This document shows, in pieces, positions 48,611 through 64,000 of a DNA stretch of 64,000 bases. This DNA comes from Gyromitra esculenta (Eukaryota; Ascomycota; Pezizomycetes; Pezizales; Discinaceae): the NCBI GenBank assembly GCA_038503075.1, contig JBCAML010000001.1, positions 992,001 to 1,056,000 on the forward strand. Direction: 5' to 3'. The notes under the pieces were generated by a model. The model saw only the letters and a list, made by a program, of their open reading frames with translations, was not told the origin of the DNA and did no database searches. The translations under genes and the position numbers were made by a program. Position 1 is the stretch's first letter. Each line of letters begins with the position of its first letter.

Positions 48611-51167
48611 TTAGATACTGTTGACAAGTCTCCTCTCATCCCTTAATTTAGAAAGTTTCTCCAGCACTTCCTCAACTGGGATAAGCTCTCCCTTTGTTTG
48701 GGTATTAGGATCATCCCTGTTTCTGATATTTACCGTCTTGGTCTCACGTTCCTGGGCCCCAACAACTATATTGCTGAATGTTAGTATAAAGTACACATAC
48801 AATTTAGTGGATATCCCAGGAAAAGTACGTACCGAAGATGAAATTGTACTGCTGCAGTTGCCCTGTCCTGATCTTCTTGGCCATAGTGTTCGGACCAATA
48901 TCAATATCCACGTGCATCAGTTTCCCTCTGAATAATGTCTGGAGCTCAACCACATAATCATTCGCAGCCGCCATAACAGGAATGATGAGAATTTGTCTGG
49001 GACTCAGCCAGAAAGGCCATTTTCCACCAAAGTGCTCAGTCAAAATCGCGATAAAACGTTCGACACTGCCGAAGATAGCTCTGTGGATCATGACGGGTCT
49101 CTTGTAATGCGAAACTTCCTCCTTCTCTTCGCCTTCTTTCGCCTTGAGGACCTCACCTGTGTTGTATTCCAATTTGAATCGCTGGGGAAGTTGAAAGTCG
49201 AGCTGGATGGTAGCGCACTGGTGCTCACGGCGAAGAGCATCGGATATGGTGATGTCGATCTTAGGACCATAGAAAGCACCATCACCGGGGTTGAATTCCC
49301 ATTGCCCTCCACCAGCAGCAGTAAATTCCTCCAAAGCAGACTGCAATTGACTCTCTGCAAGATTCCATGTCTCAATCTCGCCAACGTATTTCTCAGGGCG
49401 AGTAGACAGCTTCAGCTTAAAAGTAAAGCCAAGCATGCCGTAAACGTGCTTAAGGAAGTCGAAGAGGCCGTGGATCTCTTGTTTCACCTGCTCCTCCGTA
49501 CAAAAGATATGAGTATCATCCTGTTGGAATCTCCTCACTCTGGTAAGACCGGTAAGCGCACCAGAGAATTCATTGCGATGAATAACTCCGAAATCAGCAA
49601 CCCGCCATGGGAGTTCCCGATAGCTACGCTCGCGATGACCAAACAGCAAGCAGTGCCCCGGACAGTTCATCGGCTTAAGACCAAATTTATCTTTCTCAAC
49701 TTCGAATGTGAACATATTCTCTTGGTAATTTTGCCAATGACCACTGGTCTCCCAGAGCTTGGAATTGTACATATTCGGGGTGATGACCTCCTCGTATCCA
49801 CGCTTCCAGTACTCTGAACGGAGAAACTCAATTAGGGTGTTGTAAATCCTTGTACCGTGGGGAAGGAAAAAACAAGATCCTGGCGAAAGCTCATGGAAGA
49901 AAAACAGCTCCTGTTCCTTTCCAATTTTGCGATGATCGCGCTTGGCAGCTTCCTCGAGCATCTTTTTGTGCTCATCAAGCTGTTTCTTGTCGGGGAAACT
50001 GACTCCGTAAATACGCTGTAGTGACTCGTTTTTGGCATCACCGAGGAAGTATGATGACGAGTTCTACACGTGCAAAGGATCAGAACATATGCAGACATAT
50101 TTCCAAACACCCTTTAAACCTACCTTCATGACCTGGAAGGCCTTAATTCTGCCAGTGTTAGGCACATGAGGTCCAATACACAGATCGATCAACGGTCCAC
50201 ATCTGTAGACTGTAGTGCTAGTTCCATCCGGAACTTTTGATCCAATCAAAACCTGCTTGAACTTGTTGTGTTTAAACATCTCCAAGAGATTCTCCTTTGT
50301 CACAACTAAGCGCTCAAACGGCTGTTTTTCCTTAATTGCTTTCTGCGCGATGGTCTCGAGGGGCTTATAATCACTCGCAGTGACAACTTCGTTCTCACCA
50401 AGGCCCATTTCGTAGAAGAAGCCATCGTCTGTTGGAGGACCAAGACAGAGATGGCATCCGAATCTGCGCTCTGCGGCTTCGCCGAGAACGTGTGCAGAGG
50501 AATGCCAAAATACGCGCCTTCCTGTTTCAATATGTCGTACATGAGCAGCTGAACCCGAGGCGATGAGTCACAGTTCGACAAACCTTCTTGGTTTTCAAAG
50601 TCAAGCAGTTCTAGACGGCAAGAATTCTCAAGCGGTCTCTCTAGATCCCACAAGACGCCATCAACCTTAGCGATAACAGTCTTCTCAAAAAGGCTCTTGC
50701 CTATGTTGCGCGCAATAATAGCAGGTGTGGTTTCCCAGGACTTTCCAGCAACCATCGAGCCATTAGGTAAAGTGATAGTGATTTCCTCGCGAGGTTTTAC
50801 TATTAGAAAAGGGTGGTCAGAGAAAGTATCTTGTAGGGAAGCTAGCAATTGAAAGGGTTAGAATCCGCATACAGGAAACTTCGGCGTCATATTCGGACTT
50901 CAGTTTTTCAAATAATTGAATTCTGTGAGGAATATACTCCGGAACAGGGTCCAGCTAAATAGCAGAAATCAGTAAAGCATACTCGTTAGAGCTATAGAGT
51001 AACAATTAAACTACCTCTAACGGTGCAGCATCGGCAGGCGCCTTTGCTTTCTTCGCCTTCTTCTCACCTCTAGGTTTGGAATCCGCTGGCTTAGAATCCG
51101 CTGTAGGGGCACCCTCGCCCAGAGCAACGTTCTTGACGCTCTCAACGAGTTCGGCCGCTTTATCCAT
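48611..51167 (-). CDS. THS1: Threonyl-tRNA synthetase, cytosolic
   Basis: Charges tRNA-Thr. Exons in coding order: 51015-51167, 50873-50954, 50584-50799, 50124-50521, 48833-50063, 48611-48765; 744 aa, close to yeast Ths1 (734). A Lys-rich eukaryotic extension leads into the TGS domain ([18 protein letters not shown]), then the editing domain with [23 protein letters not shown]. The class II core holds [27 protein letters not shown] (zinc Cys/His), the motif 2 region [28 protein letters not shown] and [12 protein letters not shown]. The anticodon-binding domain ends in YNFIFVVGAQE. The start [11 protein letters not shown] is the first ATG. No mitochondrial presequence is visible. Confidence 0.96.
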
Positions 51168-52081
51168 GAGGTCGATTTAACTTTCCTAGAAAGACGCGAG
51201 GGAAAATAGATGTGCACGATGAGGGAGCGGGGTTGTTTTGTTGCCCTGAGATGTCTGTTCTATCTAAAACGCGGGGTGGCTTGGCGCCTCTTTATCTATT
51301 TATCGGTTACGGATCATTACCCTCCGCCTTACTCAACGAGAATATACTGAAAGCCTCCGACCTTCTGAGTCAGAGACTGTTTCTAGCTAAATATTCTACA
51401 TGTATATTATAGCTTTAGTTTAGATTTTATCCCCATTTTAACGCTTCACCGTATTTCACCGTGGTCCATTTTTCATTTGGGAGGCTTCCCGTCGGCAATG
51501 CGTTCCGCAGACTCTCGTGTGTGAGTAAATATTGCCCATGCAGAGAAATTAAACCTGCCTAGAGAAAAACAGTTACTCCAAATTCGTATCGAGAGCGGTA
51601 CCTTGAACCTTGGTCGATATTTTTGGCAGTCATCTAGGCTTGACACAGTCAATCATATACCATCACTCGAGCTCGATACTCCCAGATGCATTTTATGGCA
51701 GGACTTCAAACTCCTCAATATAAACGTTTGGGCCGGATTGCTGAACCGGATTGCGAACCAGCGAAGCGCATATTCAGCGCTACTATGTATTACAAGATTT
51801 TTCAGCCCATCGAGAGCCGAAAAGGTAGGTTTCTCTAGTGAGTCATATCTCGAAGAAAATCACATATGTACGCGTACGCATACCGATTGCTTAAGTTTTA
51901 TTCTTCTTTTTAGGACTTGAAAAGATTATTACTTATTGACAAACTTCGCCGTACTATCCCTAGTAATCATATTTTATTTCATCTATTGTCACTGAATTAA
52001 TCACAAAGCACCATAACTATTCTTCCAGTGCAAAAAAGTATTCCACCCAACCCAGCCCACGCTTTTTTTCCTCTACCAGTT
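51168..52081. other. Intergenic upstream of threonyl-tRNA synthetase, one octamer
   Basis: 0.9 kb between the synthetase start and the PRP5 stop. TACATGTA lies at 51397-51404, ~230 bp upstream of the synthetase ATG. A plus frame at 51603-51920 has no motif. No gene is supported. Confidence 0.45.
51397..51404. promoter_or_regulatory. TACATGTA palindrome upstream of the threonyl-tRNA synthetase gene
   Basis: Recurring octamer in the context TTCTACATGTATATT, ~230 bp before the start codon on the opposite strand. Function inferred. Confidence 0.35.
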
Positions 52082-55976
<3,895 letters not shown>

Positions 55977-56542
55977 GATAGAAGCCTGTAGGTGTGAGTT
56001 GAGATAAATTTGTTGTTGAGAAAAGAGGGCGCAATAACGGATGTCCCAGCTCCCAGGTAAGAGACAGAGACAACCGTCAAACCAGCAACTCTTCCCACGC
56101 CAAGACCAATATATCCCGATGAGTCAGCTGATCTCGGGTCTTGGCGGTGTCTGGCGAGAATGGGGCAGAGCAGATCTTCACTTTATTCCTGCAGGATTTC
56201 CCAGGGCTATAAACATAGGGCAGTCAGATACGAGATCGCTCCCCTTTCCCAAAGATACCGATAAAAAAGCCAACCAGTGTAAAAACTCCTCCCTCCCTAA
56301 TGACGACAAGCGATATCCCTAATGTACAAAAAACAAAACCAAGCGCTCACAGTAAACCGAGTCCACAAAATCCCACCTGTGATATAAATTGAAGAAAAAT
56401 AAACAGAAAATACCGATAGATATCTCCCACAATATCAAACATTACAGCAGAAGGATTGACATCAAATCGTATATTAGCAAAGCAGAACCTGATCGTCCTC
56501 GTTATCAGTCTCCTCCGATAAGCCATCCTAGATTAACGCTTA
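55977..56542. other. Intergenic between PRP5 start and kinase stop
   Basis: PRP5 promoter region. Minus-strand frame 55475-56098 is a shadow of the PRP5 repeat. Short plus frames here are unsupported. Confidence 0.45.
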
Positions 56543-59001
56543 TTAGCCCAGTGTTCTTTCTAAATCAGAAGTTAAGAAATAAATAAATACCATATCAGCC
56601 GCCAGATCCCGATGCCACACATCACTAGTTCTTCTTGTTATCGCTACTATATCCTCGTCCTCATCCTTATCAAGCAATTGTTCAGGCTCTATAACTCTTC
56701 CAACGAAAGCAACAGGTGAGGGAGAACGTGGTGCAGGGGTCTTAATATGTTCCTCATTCTGTGGCGAAGCTGGTAAGGGTGGCGAAGATGGTGGTGAGGA
56801 GAGTAGATTTTCTCCAAATGTCATGTTGGTCGTATCATCGTTAGTAGTTAATGAAGTTTCGGGGGCCGAGTTATCGGTTTCTTCGCCTTCTGGATCATCA
56901 ACACGATTTGCATCTTTCTCTTCAAACCCCAAATTTACAGGGCTTAAAGACCGTTCTTGCTTTACTTCATTCTCCTCTTCCTCTTTCAATTGCAATTGAT
57001 ATTCGGGGGGGGGAGGCGAATCAGATACATCTTCCCATAGCGAACGGTAAGGTGAGAGCTGACGGTAAGGTGAAGATGAACGACGAAGAGAAGGCAAACG
57101 TTCAACTGGCGATGGTAACGATTCCGGTTTCAACTCTTCCGGCAACGGCTCTTGGATATCTTCATGGTGCTCAACCTCGAAGAGCTGGCCGAGTTGCCCG
57201 TCTGATTGCTCCTCGGGGACCGGTAAATCGTCACCCTCCTCACTTTCTCCTCCTAGGGCATTCAGCCCCTGTTGATCTTCAATACCATCCACCACGCCAT
57301 CTTGCCCATCTCCATCATCCACCCCTTCCATCAAAACACTTCCCCAATCACCCAAAAGCTGCCTAATCAACCAGGGGTGCTTCAGCATTCTAGTGACCGT
57401 TTTCCTCCTCCCGACCCTAACCTCCATCATATTCATCAAAAAGCCCACCATCCCTTTATCCCTTGTAACCTCCTCCAAGAAAATTTTTAATATACCCTTT
57501 TTCTCAGATCTCGTTTCACCAACATCCCGCTCACGTGACCTTTTTCGTTTCCTCTTCCTAGGTGTAAACACAACCGGTTCGAGAGAGATATCGTCATACA
57601 CATCCGTATAATACATCCCCCCCGCATATTCCTTCACGCTCCCAACCAGCTCCACGGTCCTCTTAACCAGCGCTTCCCTGCCCTCTACCCCACTCCTCAT
57701 TAGCTCCCTTGCCTCCAAACCCTCGCCGACCACTTCTCCATCAAGCAACATCTCCACTGCAATCACGCCAACACTCCAAACATCCATAACCCTGCTCAAC
57801 GGACCACTTCCCAAAAGGATCTCCGGTGCACGATAGCAAGCGCTCTGCACGTCAAAGTCGTCTAGATATGCATCCCTGTCCTCCGGACGAATCGCATTCC
57901 CGAAATCGATGAGTTTTATCCGATTGGACGTAGGGAGGAAGAGGATATTCGAGGGAGTGAGGTCTGCATGTATAATGTTGTGAGAATGAAGCGAGAGCAG
58001 TCCCGAGAGCAGCTGAACGAGTATTTTGGCTAGCGAAAGGTGGCGGTTGGGACAGGATAACTGCGAATGTACATCCTCCGATAGGCAGACACACTTTGGT
58101 AGCGACACAGGCCGCGCAGAATCCAAGAGTTCTAGGACGAGGTGAAAGTGGTTCGTTTCAGAGAAGAAATCCCCTAATGGGGATATGATATGCCTTGGTT
58201 TCTCGCCCTGCGAATGCAGAAACTCGAGGAGCGAGAATTCGTTTTCGCCAATCGAGCTGTACGGCTGCTTTAAGCGTTTTATTGCGACAGTTTTGCGACG
58301 CAGATCGGGCGGTTCAGGCTCTGTTGGAACTTCCTCTGCAAGGTAGGTGGTGGAGAAGTTCCCATGGCCGAGAATCTTGCGGATGCGGTAGTGGGAACCG
58401 AGGAGTGTGTTTTCTGCGAGGTAAGGTTCTCGATCATCTCCATCCTCATATTCCGGGATACCTTCCAGCGCTGTTCTCTCTCCTTCCCCATCCTCCTCTT
58501 CCAAAACCTCCTCCGTAGTATGCGATTGTAGTTGAGGATGTCCGGAATCTGAGGCGGTATCGGCGTGTGTATTCCCAGAGCTACTCCCAACTTCACCAAA
58601 TGCATCGGCCGGTAAAGCTACCGGAGCTGCGACAGCCGGAATGAAATCTATACCACCCATTAACTCTTCCTCTATTCTCCCAGCCAAGCGGAGATCATAC
58701 GTTTGCTCTCTCTTCGTCCCCCTTCTGATATCTCCCCCTTCCCTTGGCCCACAGTGTGCTGTAAATCCCCCACAATCTCAGACCCAAGCTTAACCAAGCC
58801 AACATCCCCCAGCACCGTCCCACCCACCGGTTCAGTCCTCTTCCTCCTCTTCCTCGACCATCCCTTCTTTGCCTTCCTCTTCCTCTTCGCCCCCTCCTCC
58901 CCTCCTTCCACAATCCCCTCTGCCGGTTCCTCGGCAAAATTCGTATTCTCTTTGTCAGATCCCACCGCAATCCCCTTCTGATTCGAGCTCCGCAAGGTCA
59001 T
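56543..59001 (-). CDS. Protein kinase, CMGC/DYRK-HIPK-like
   Basis: The main open frame runs from 58687 down to the stop at 56543, but its first codon is TTG. The first ATG inside is at 58660 (MGGIDFIP). A second open frame upstream starts at ATG 59001 (MTLRSSNQKGIAVGSDKEN...) with a basic KRKRKAKKGWSRKRRKR patch. The two join in frame if 58672-58700 (GTATGA...AATAG, only 29 nt) is removed, so the start is uncertain. The kinase domain has the glycine loop ILGHGNFSTTYLAEE, VAIKRLK, IIHADLTPSNIL (HRD is HAD), LIDFGNAI and SACYRAPEILLG, with an insertion rich in Arg/Lys. The Ala in place of HRD Arg is like the HCD of DYRK/HIPK kinases, so activity is possible. The C-terminal half is acidic and Pro/Ser-rich. 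A candidate 31-nt intron just before the stop would change the last residues. Confidence 0.75.
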
Positions 59002-59569
59002 AGTCGTAAAGCAGACGCGAGCGCTCGCAGCATGGCACGTGCCGTGCAAGGCGCAGGCGCGCTAGAGGTTAGAATTCGGGGCGATGTCTCAAAAGCGTGT
59101 AAGAGAGAGAGCTGGTGGAGGACGACTGAACTGCGCGAGTTGGCAATGGCTGGTTGCGAGGAGGGGGCGCGTTGATCGAATGGACTATTAGGTACAGTAG
59201 TTGCATCCTCGATGTAGCCGGGGTGAATCATCGTTCTATCTGCATGTATCTGACACTCGGCAACGGCGCTTGACCTGGGCTCGAGTACAATGGATATCGG
59301 ACTTGAATAGAATGCCACTTTAGGTACCTTCATAGCTATATTTCTTAGAAGCTGCGATGCGTTTGTTCACATCAAGGTGTTTCAGCTCGGCTATTGAAGG
59401 GGACCTCAATAAGATGCGATATGATGAATTATTCCATTTTTGGACGTGCTCATTACAATACTAATAATACACGTGCATAACTAAAGCCCTTATTTCGTAC
59501 TTTTAAACATCTCGATTACCCCCCAATTATCATCCTAATAACAGGACTCTATAAGCCCACTCAAGCACT
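59002..59569. other. Intergenic, no supported gene
   Basis: Between the possible kinase start and the stop of the next minus-strand gene. Minus frame 58998-59333 has no ATG-supported motif. It probably holds the kinase promoter. Confidence 0.4.
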
Positions 59570-60364
59570 CTACCACCTCCCCATACCCGCCGCATCCCCC
59601 TCCCTCGCGCTATGGCTCAAGAACGGAGCCCTAGTCGCCTCCCTCCAGACCTTCGTAATCCAACAAGCTGTCAAAAAGTCTCTCCACTCTAACTCTGGCA
59701 TCCCCGCTAAGCCCACAACCTCATCCTCATAGATATCAATACCCCTCCCATTCTCACCCGACGAGCCCTCGACCTGCGGCCTCTCCTTCGCAACAACCCT
59801 CTGCACCGGCTCCACAAGCTTCCACACGCCGTCTTCCTTCCCCGCCTCATCCACTGTCAACTTCAATATATGCTCCACATGCGTCCCCGGCGCCTTCGTC
59901 GCATACTCCACCGTCCACACCCCACCCGAGAACCAGCCCGCCTTAAATGACATATTCCCGTACCCGTACCCACCCGACTGCTTCCCGTGGCGGAAACACA
60001 TCAGAGCGTAATCAGCGCCAACAGGTGCCTTTGATATCTCGTAGAGAATGTGATCTTTATCAACTATACTAGTGCGGGAATCGCGGGTGATTTCGACTTG
60101 TGCTTGACCCTCGGGGGTCTCTCGGACGCGTGGTCTCACGAATGCATTAAGATGTATTTTTAGCCCGCCTGAAGAGAGCGACTGTGGGAGGCGGTATAGT
60201 GGATTCTCGGGACCCGTTGCGAGGACGGGTACTGTGTGCTTGGGTACGGGGGCTCCAGCATGGGTGGGGGAGGGAGGGGTGATGTCGATTGTCACGGCGC
60301 CGTTGAATGGGGTAGTGGATTTGGGGAAGATAATGGAGGAGGAGATCTCGAGTGAAAGTGCCAT
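59570..60364 (-). CDS. Hypothetical protein, 264 aa
   Basis: The frame extends to 60427, but the codon there is TTG; the first ATG is at 60364 in strong context (ACCATGGCA), giving MALSLEISSSIIFPKS. The protein is predicted beta-rich in its first two thirds, with a Gly/Tyr phrase GGYGYGNMSFKAGWFSGGVWTVEYATK. It has no signal peptide, no membrane segment and no catalytic motif I recognise. The early part (VTIDITPPSPTHAGAPVP) might be an arrestin- or beta-sandwich-like fold, but that is a guess. The single exon and consistent codon use support a real gene. Function unknown. Confidence 0.65.
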   Translation of the reverse strand: MALSLEISSSIIFPKSTTPFNGAVTIDITPPSPTHAGAPVPKHTVPVLATGPENPLYRLPQSLSSGGLKIHLNAFVRPRVRETPEGQAQVEITRDSRTSIVDKDHILYEISKAPVGADYALMCFRHGKQSGGYGYGNMSFKAGWFSGGVWTVEYATKAPGTHVEHILKLTVDEAGKEDGVWKLVEPVQRVVAKERPQVEGSSGENGRGIDIYEDEVVGLAGMPELEWRDFLTACWITKVWREATRAPFLSHSAREGDAAGMGRW

Positions 60365-63300
60365 GGTGAGGTATCTAGGAGGTATGTCGAGCACAGGTAG
60401 ATCGAGCTGAGAGGTTGATAAATCCAAATTGAAAATGCAGAGAGGTGGAGTTTTGCAGCTGCAAGTCTCGGATTCCGGCCAATGGCGTCATCTTGTCTAG
60501 GGCAGTGGAGCCGCACTAAGGGTTAGGGCTGCTGTACCATAATCCTCCTATAAAATGCCGCAGCTCTGCCGTGACTCCCGATTCTCATTTTGGAAGCTGT
60601 CTGCAGAAAATTCTCTCGGGTGAGGCAAATTCCCAGGATTCCGGCCGGTTGAGTGCCAGTATCCGAAGGATGTTGGTAAGCGAGTGATGGTTGGTGATGT
60701 CGGTGGCAAGCGACATACAGCCTGATGAGTTGGGGTGATTGTCTCCGAGTTTACTATATTGAACTTCATTCAGCTCACACTGCCCATGAACAGATCACAG
60801 AATGTTGATATACTGCGAGGACCTGGTATGGAGTAAGTTTTGGATAGATGAACCATCCACCCATAGTCAGCCCAAATCCATCCTTGCCTGCATAAGATAT
60901 CACTCGATAATTCAAGCGTTTCATATCACATCCATACGCCAGTTTATAACCTCTGCAGCTCAAGCCTAAATATCTCTGTTAAAGCAATATGTCTATCACA
61001 TTCATTAGAAGACGAAGAGGAGGAAGATCGAGGTAATATTGAAAAAGAAATAACAGAAAAGCTTGCCTGGCGAGAAAAAGAAGTAACCAGTCATATTGTC
61101 AATTAAGGGGCAAGACAGTATTCGGTCCCAAATGCCTGGTTGACCCCACAACACTTATTACCTTTGGATGGAAACAATGTAATATTTCGGGAGTAGCTCA
61201 AATTTCTTTTGCTATGGATATACACTGTTGGTCCGTAGAATCATCCAATCGCTTCTTTAAAAAACAGTCTGTAGCTTAATTTCCGCAAGGCTTACCATGT
61301 GTTTCAAGTTTCCAGCTCCCCCGATTGGTGTTGAAGGGAAAGTGGGGCTGGACGTGCGAACGGCCATATTACTCGAAATACTATCCTTTATATTAACAAA
61401 TGCAGTATCAACCCCGAAGCCAGCTGGTTTTCGGCATTGTTATGATATATTGCTCTAGCATCTGCCAATGAGCTTCTAGACACCGAAACTTGCGATATAA
61501 GTTTAAGGGTTTCATTCTCGAATCATCTGCTTCGATTCTGCCGACTGTCTAAATAACTCAGCGGACAGCTTGAACAGTGTGGCATACTGATACAATCTTG
61601 TGCTGAAATGACACGCCTTACATGTCTGATCGTCGATTAGACATGTAAAGCATGATCTGAGCAGATATAATGCGAAGCTTAACAGACAGTAATTGCTTCT
61701 TTTCTGTTTCCGTATCCCCTATTCGAGCAAGGTGTGTGAGGAAGTGCGTGTGGAGCAGCAGCCGCGGAAGGGATTGGAGATCGTAACAGCATGGGCGAGT
61801 GATACCATGTGATGAGTAGTGGAGAACTACATGATATTGTTTGGTCAAGCGCTCTAAGGTGTACCTACGTAATGTGTATTTATAGTACCGTGTGAAATTG
61901 CAATTGCGGAACTGTCTGTTGCACAAGTGCATGTAGGTATATGTGCATGTATCTATCGAGGAATAACTGTATCCAGCAATAAATCCCCCTTCCTCTCATG
62001 CCGAAGCTCGGAAAGTGAAGATTCCGGTGTCTGATCTCATCTCCGAGAGCGTACCTATCGGCGAAGATCTGGTTTGGACGGTCGAGAGATTGAGTTTAGG
62101 TATGTATGCACAGAGATCGGTATCGATGCCATACTGGGGTTCAAAGGCGTTGATATGATGGCTTCGCTTCACTTGGCCTTATCGAATCCTTACACCTGTC
62201 ACTCTATTCTGAATCACTTTGAAACCGTCGGTATAGCCACTAGGCCAATCTTCGTACTGGCCGTGTCTCAACCCAGACTCTGAATCTCAGCCACTCAGAT
62301 CTATACCCAGCATAGCTCCCCAGGCGCCACCCAATTCCGGGTCCGGCATCGCAGCAACGGCCTCACGATATCGCGGTAAGGCGGAAGTACGGCCGGCGCT
62401 TTGGAGCATTCTGATTACTCAAGGGAAAAGAGACAAGATGGGTTAAGCATTTTCATGCGCCTTCTTTTCTTTTTATATGTACCTTAAATAAGCTTGATTT
62501 CGGATGATCTGCGCACAGTTACCTTTAACCGCATTATCTTTTTCCCCTCTCACCAAAAGAAAAAAGAAAAAGGGCAGTCTACCGCGAGACCGACTGCCAC
62601 CTATGCACTCCAGGCTGCTGGGACCCTTCCTTTGTTGCTCGACAGACATATTATTGCCACGTCTGAGTTTAATCTGCTGTTCACTATCCGTTGTCTCCAT
62701 AAAAAACTAATGATATGTGTACCCGATCAGTGGTCCACGACTTCCCCTCTCTCGCGCCATTTCGATGGTGTTCCAGATCATACAAGACCGAGTCTAACTT
62801 TGGAATGGCTCCTTTGTTTTTTCTTCTTTTAACGAGCTCCGAAATCCGTGACCATCCCTTGATGAGTAGTTGAAATAGGGATGATGTCCGTGCGAGATGG
62901 CCTCTTCCTCGGATTCTTTGGATGATGAGACATACCAGGGAAACCCAACGCCCAGGCTTATCGTGCATAGTTGCTTGAAAGGTCAATGATTTGTCTACGA
63001 AACGTGGTCGAGGTGTCAAAGAGAGAATACTCGAAAACTTGACAATAAGGCCCCACTTGTCACTTTCCACCCACAACTCGGACGGAGGGGGGACCCTTAT
63101 GCTCACAACAGTGACAAACTGTTACCAATCTACTTGTTCATCATGACTTCCCTCCGAACCGCGCCGCATGCATGGTCCGGGAGAAATCATGCGCAGGGCT
63201 CCACTCTTAAGTGACTCAAAAAAAATCACCAGGAAGGAAAAAATAAAAAAATAAAAAAAGCGCTGAGCTGTTATCGACATTCAGTTGAAGATATGAAGAT

Positions 63301-64000
63301 CGATCATCTTCATCCCTAATGCAATTTGCTCGATGATCGACAGGATGTTTGACCCTACAAGAAAGTTGCTTCTACGCCTCAAAAAGAAAAGAAAAGCAGA
63401 AATAGGGAGAAAGCTAACCTATCATATGTGCTCACACCGCAATCGATTGCCCTCCCGGAGCCGCTCCCCACAACGGCCAGCGGAGGAGGAGGGGGGAGGA
63501 GGAGCGGACATGTCCCGATTCCGCAAGACCACCGGAAACGGGTTCACTACAACAACAACAACGACCATCTGCACCGTTCTACAAGGAGTAAGAAATTGTC
63601 ATAAATACTCTTAGCTAACCGTTGGCAAAACCCATAGGACCTATACCGATGCTCCATCCCCAAGCCAGTTCTATGCGAGGGTATCATTCCTAGGATAGAG
63701 TAACCTCGTACAGCATGAGGCTCGGAATATGTGTGTGTCTTTACGTTGCATTTTTTAGGCCTTAGCTCTTGACTGGGTCTTTGGGATTATTTTTGTTCTG
63801 CAGAGGCAGTTTCATGACTTTGGAGCGCTTACGGATTTCCAATACCTCGTAGCTCCCTCCCGGCCAGCCCGCCGCTGGGCTCCGCCGCACCTTGTTTAGA
63901 ATATTACTTAATCCGATCTCAGATGACCACTATTGTGTCTCGGTTCGACTAAAAGCACAGTGGTTGCCCCGAAGTTTTCAACGTGCCCTAGCTAAGGCAT
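60365..64000. other. Gene-poor right end of the window
   Basis: 3.6 kb with no frame I can support. The longest are 62494-62832 (+) and 62684-63106 (-), overlapping each other and without an ATG-led motif; the minus one begins with GTG. Features seen: a 31-bp near-palindrome at 61618-61648, CATGTA repeats at 61930-61955, a GGA-rich purine tract at 63480-63510, and an ACAACA repeat at about 63549-63562. A remnant of an old element is possible but not shown. Confidence 0.45.
61618..61648. repeat. 31-bp near-perfect palindrome
   Basis: TTACATGTCTGATCG, central T, CGATTAGACATGTAA. Fifteen-base arms differ from perfect symmetry at one pair (61628/61638). The outer part contains TACATGT, related to the intergenic octamer. 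It could form a cruciform or hairpin, or bind a dimeric protein. No gene lies within 1 kb. Confidence 0.75.

Noticed and set aside
50842..50872. 31-nt intron in the threonyl-tRNA synthetase gene
   Set aside because: A longer intron (50800-50872) with acceptor CTAATAG keeps frame and gives the family-typical [10 protein letters not shown] directly after YDAEVS, so the short version is not needed.
62684..63106. 140-codon minus-strand open frame
   Set aside because: Starts with GTG, no motif, overlaps another frame of similar length on the other strand.

Overview
The window looks like a gene-dense stretch of a filamentous ascomycete genome. Almost every gene has several short spliceosomal introns, about 48 to 90 nt long, mostly GT-AG with a CTAAC/CTAAT-type branch site just before the acceptor. 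The housekeeping proteins (Sth1/Snf2, Elp3, Prp5, Cft2, Ypk9-type and ENA-type P-ATPases) have fungal architecture. A member of the Pezizomycotina is likely, and Pezizomycetes is a guess. All gene models below were built by hand by matching intron phases and protein-family motifs; no search was run.

Layout. 1-722: 3' part of a DJ-1/PfpI-family gene. 1516-2481 (-): low-complexity hypothetical. 5686-7035 (+): His/Gln-rich hypothetical. 8247-11635 (+): six-exon gene for a ~1023 aa protein with an acidic body and a degenerate trypsin-like C-terminus. 12339-15283 (+): EST1/SMG7-family gene with one junction that cannot be spliced canonically. 16401-17937 (-): adenosine kinase. 19362-24034 (+): SNF2/STH1 remodeller. 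24754-27873 (+): CFT2/CPSF100. 28681-30799 (-): LAT-type amino-acid permease. 31330-33413 (-): ELP3, divergent from 33772-38380 (+), a P5B ATPase (YPK9 type). 38997-40192 (+): CFA-synthase-like methyltransferase. 41319-42071 (+): ankyrin protein. 44153-47955 (+): ENA-type sodium/potassium ATPase. 48611-51167 (-): cytosolic threonyl-tRNA synthetase. 52082-55976 (-): PRP5 DEAD-box helicase. 56543-59001 (-): CMGC-like kinase. 59570-60364 (-): hypothetical. 60365-64000: no supported gene.

The genes are mostly core functions: chromatin remodelling, pre-mRNA 3' processing, splicing, tRNA modification and charging, nucleoside salvage and ion pumping. There is no operon-like or cluster logic beyond divergent and convergent neighbours. 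I found no CRISPR array, rRNA, convincing tRNA or intact mobile element.

The most interesting signals are: a palindromic octamer TACATGTA found at nine places, all intergenic and often paired; a 31-bp near-perfect palindrome at 61618-61648; a 6-nt micro-exon in the ENA gene; a 16-nt micro-exon in the adenosine kinase gene; the broken-looking acceptor in the EST1-like gene; and the degenerate-protease protein at 8247-11635.
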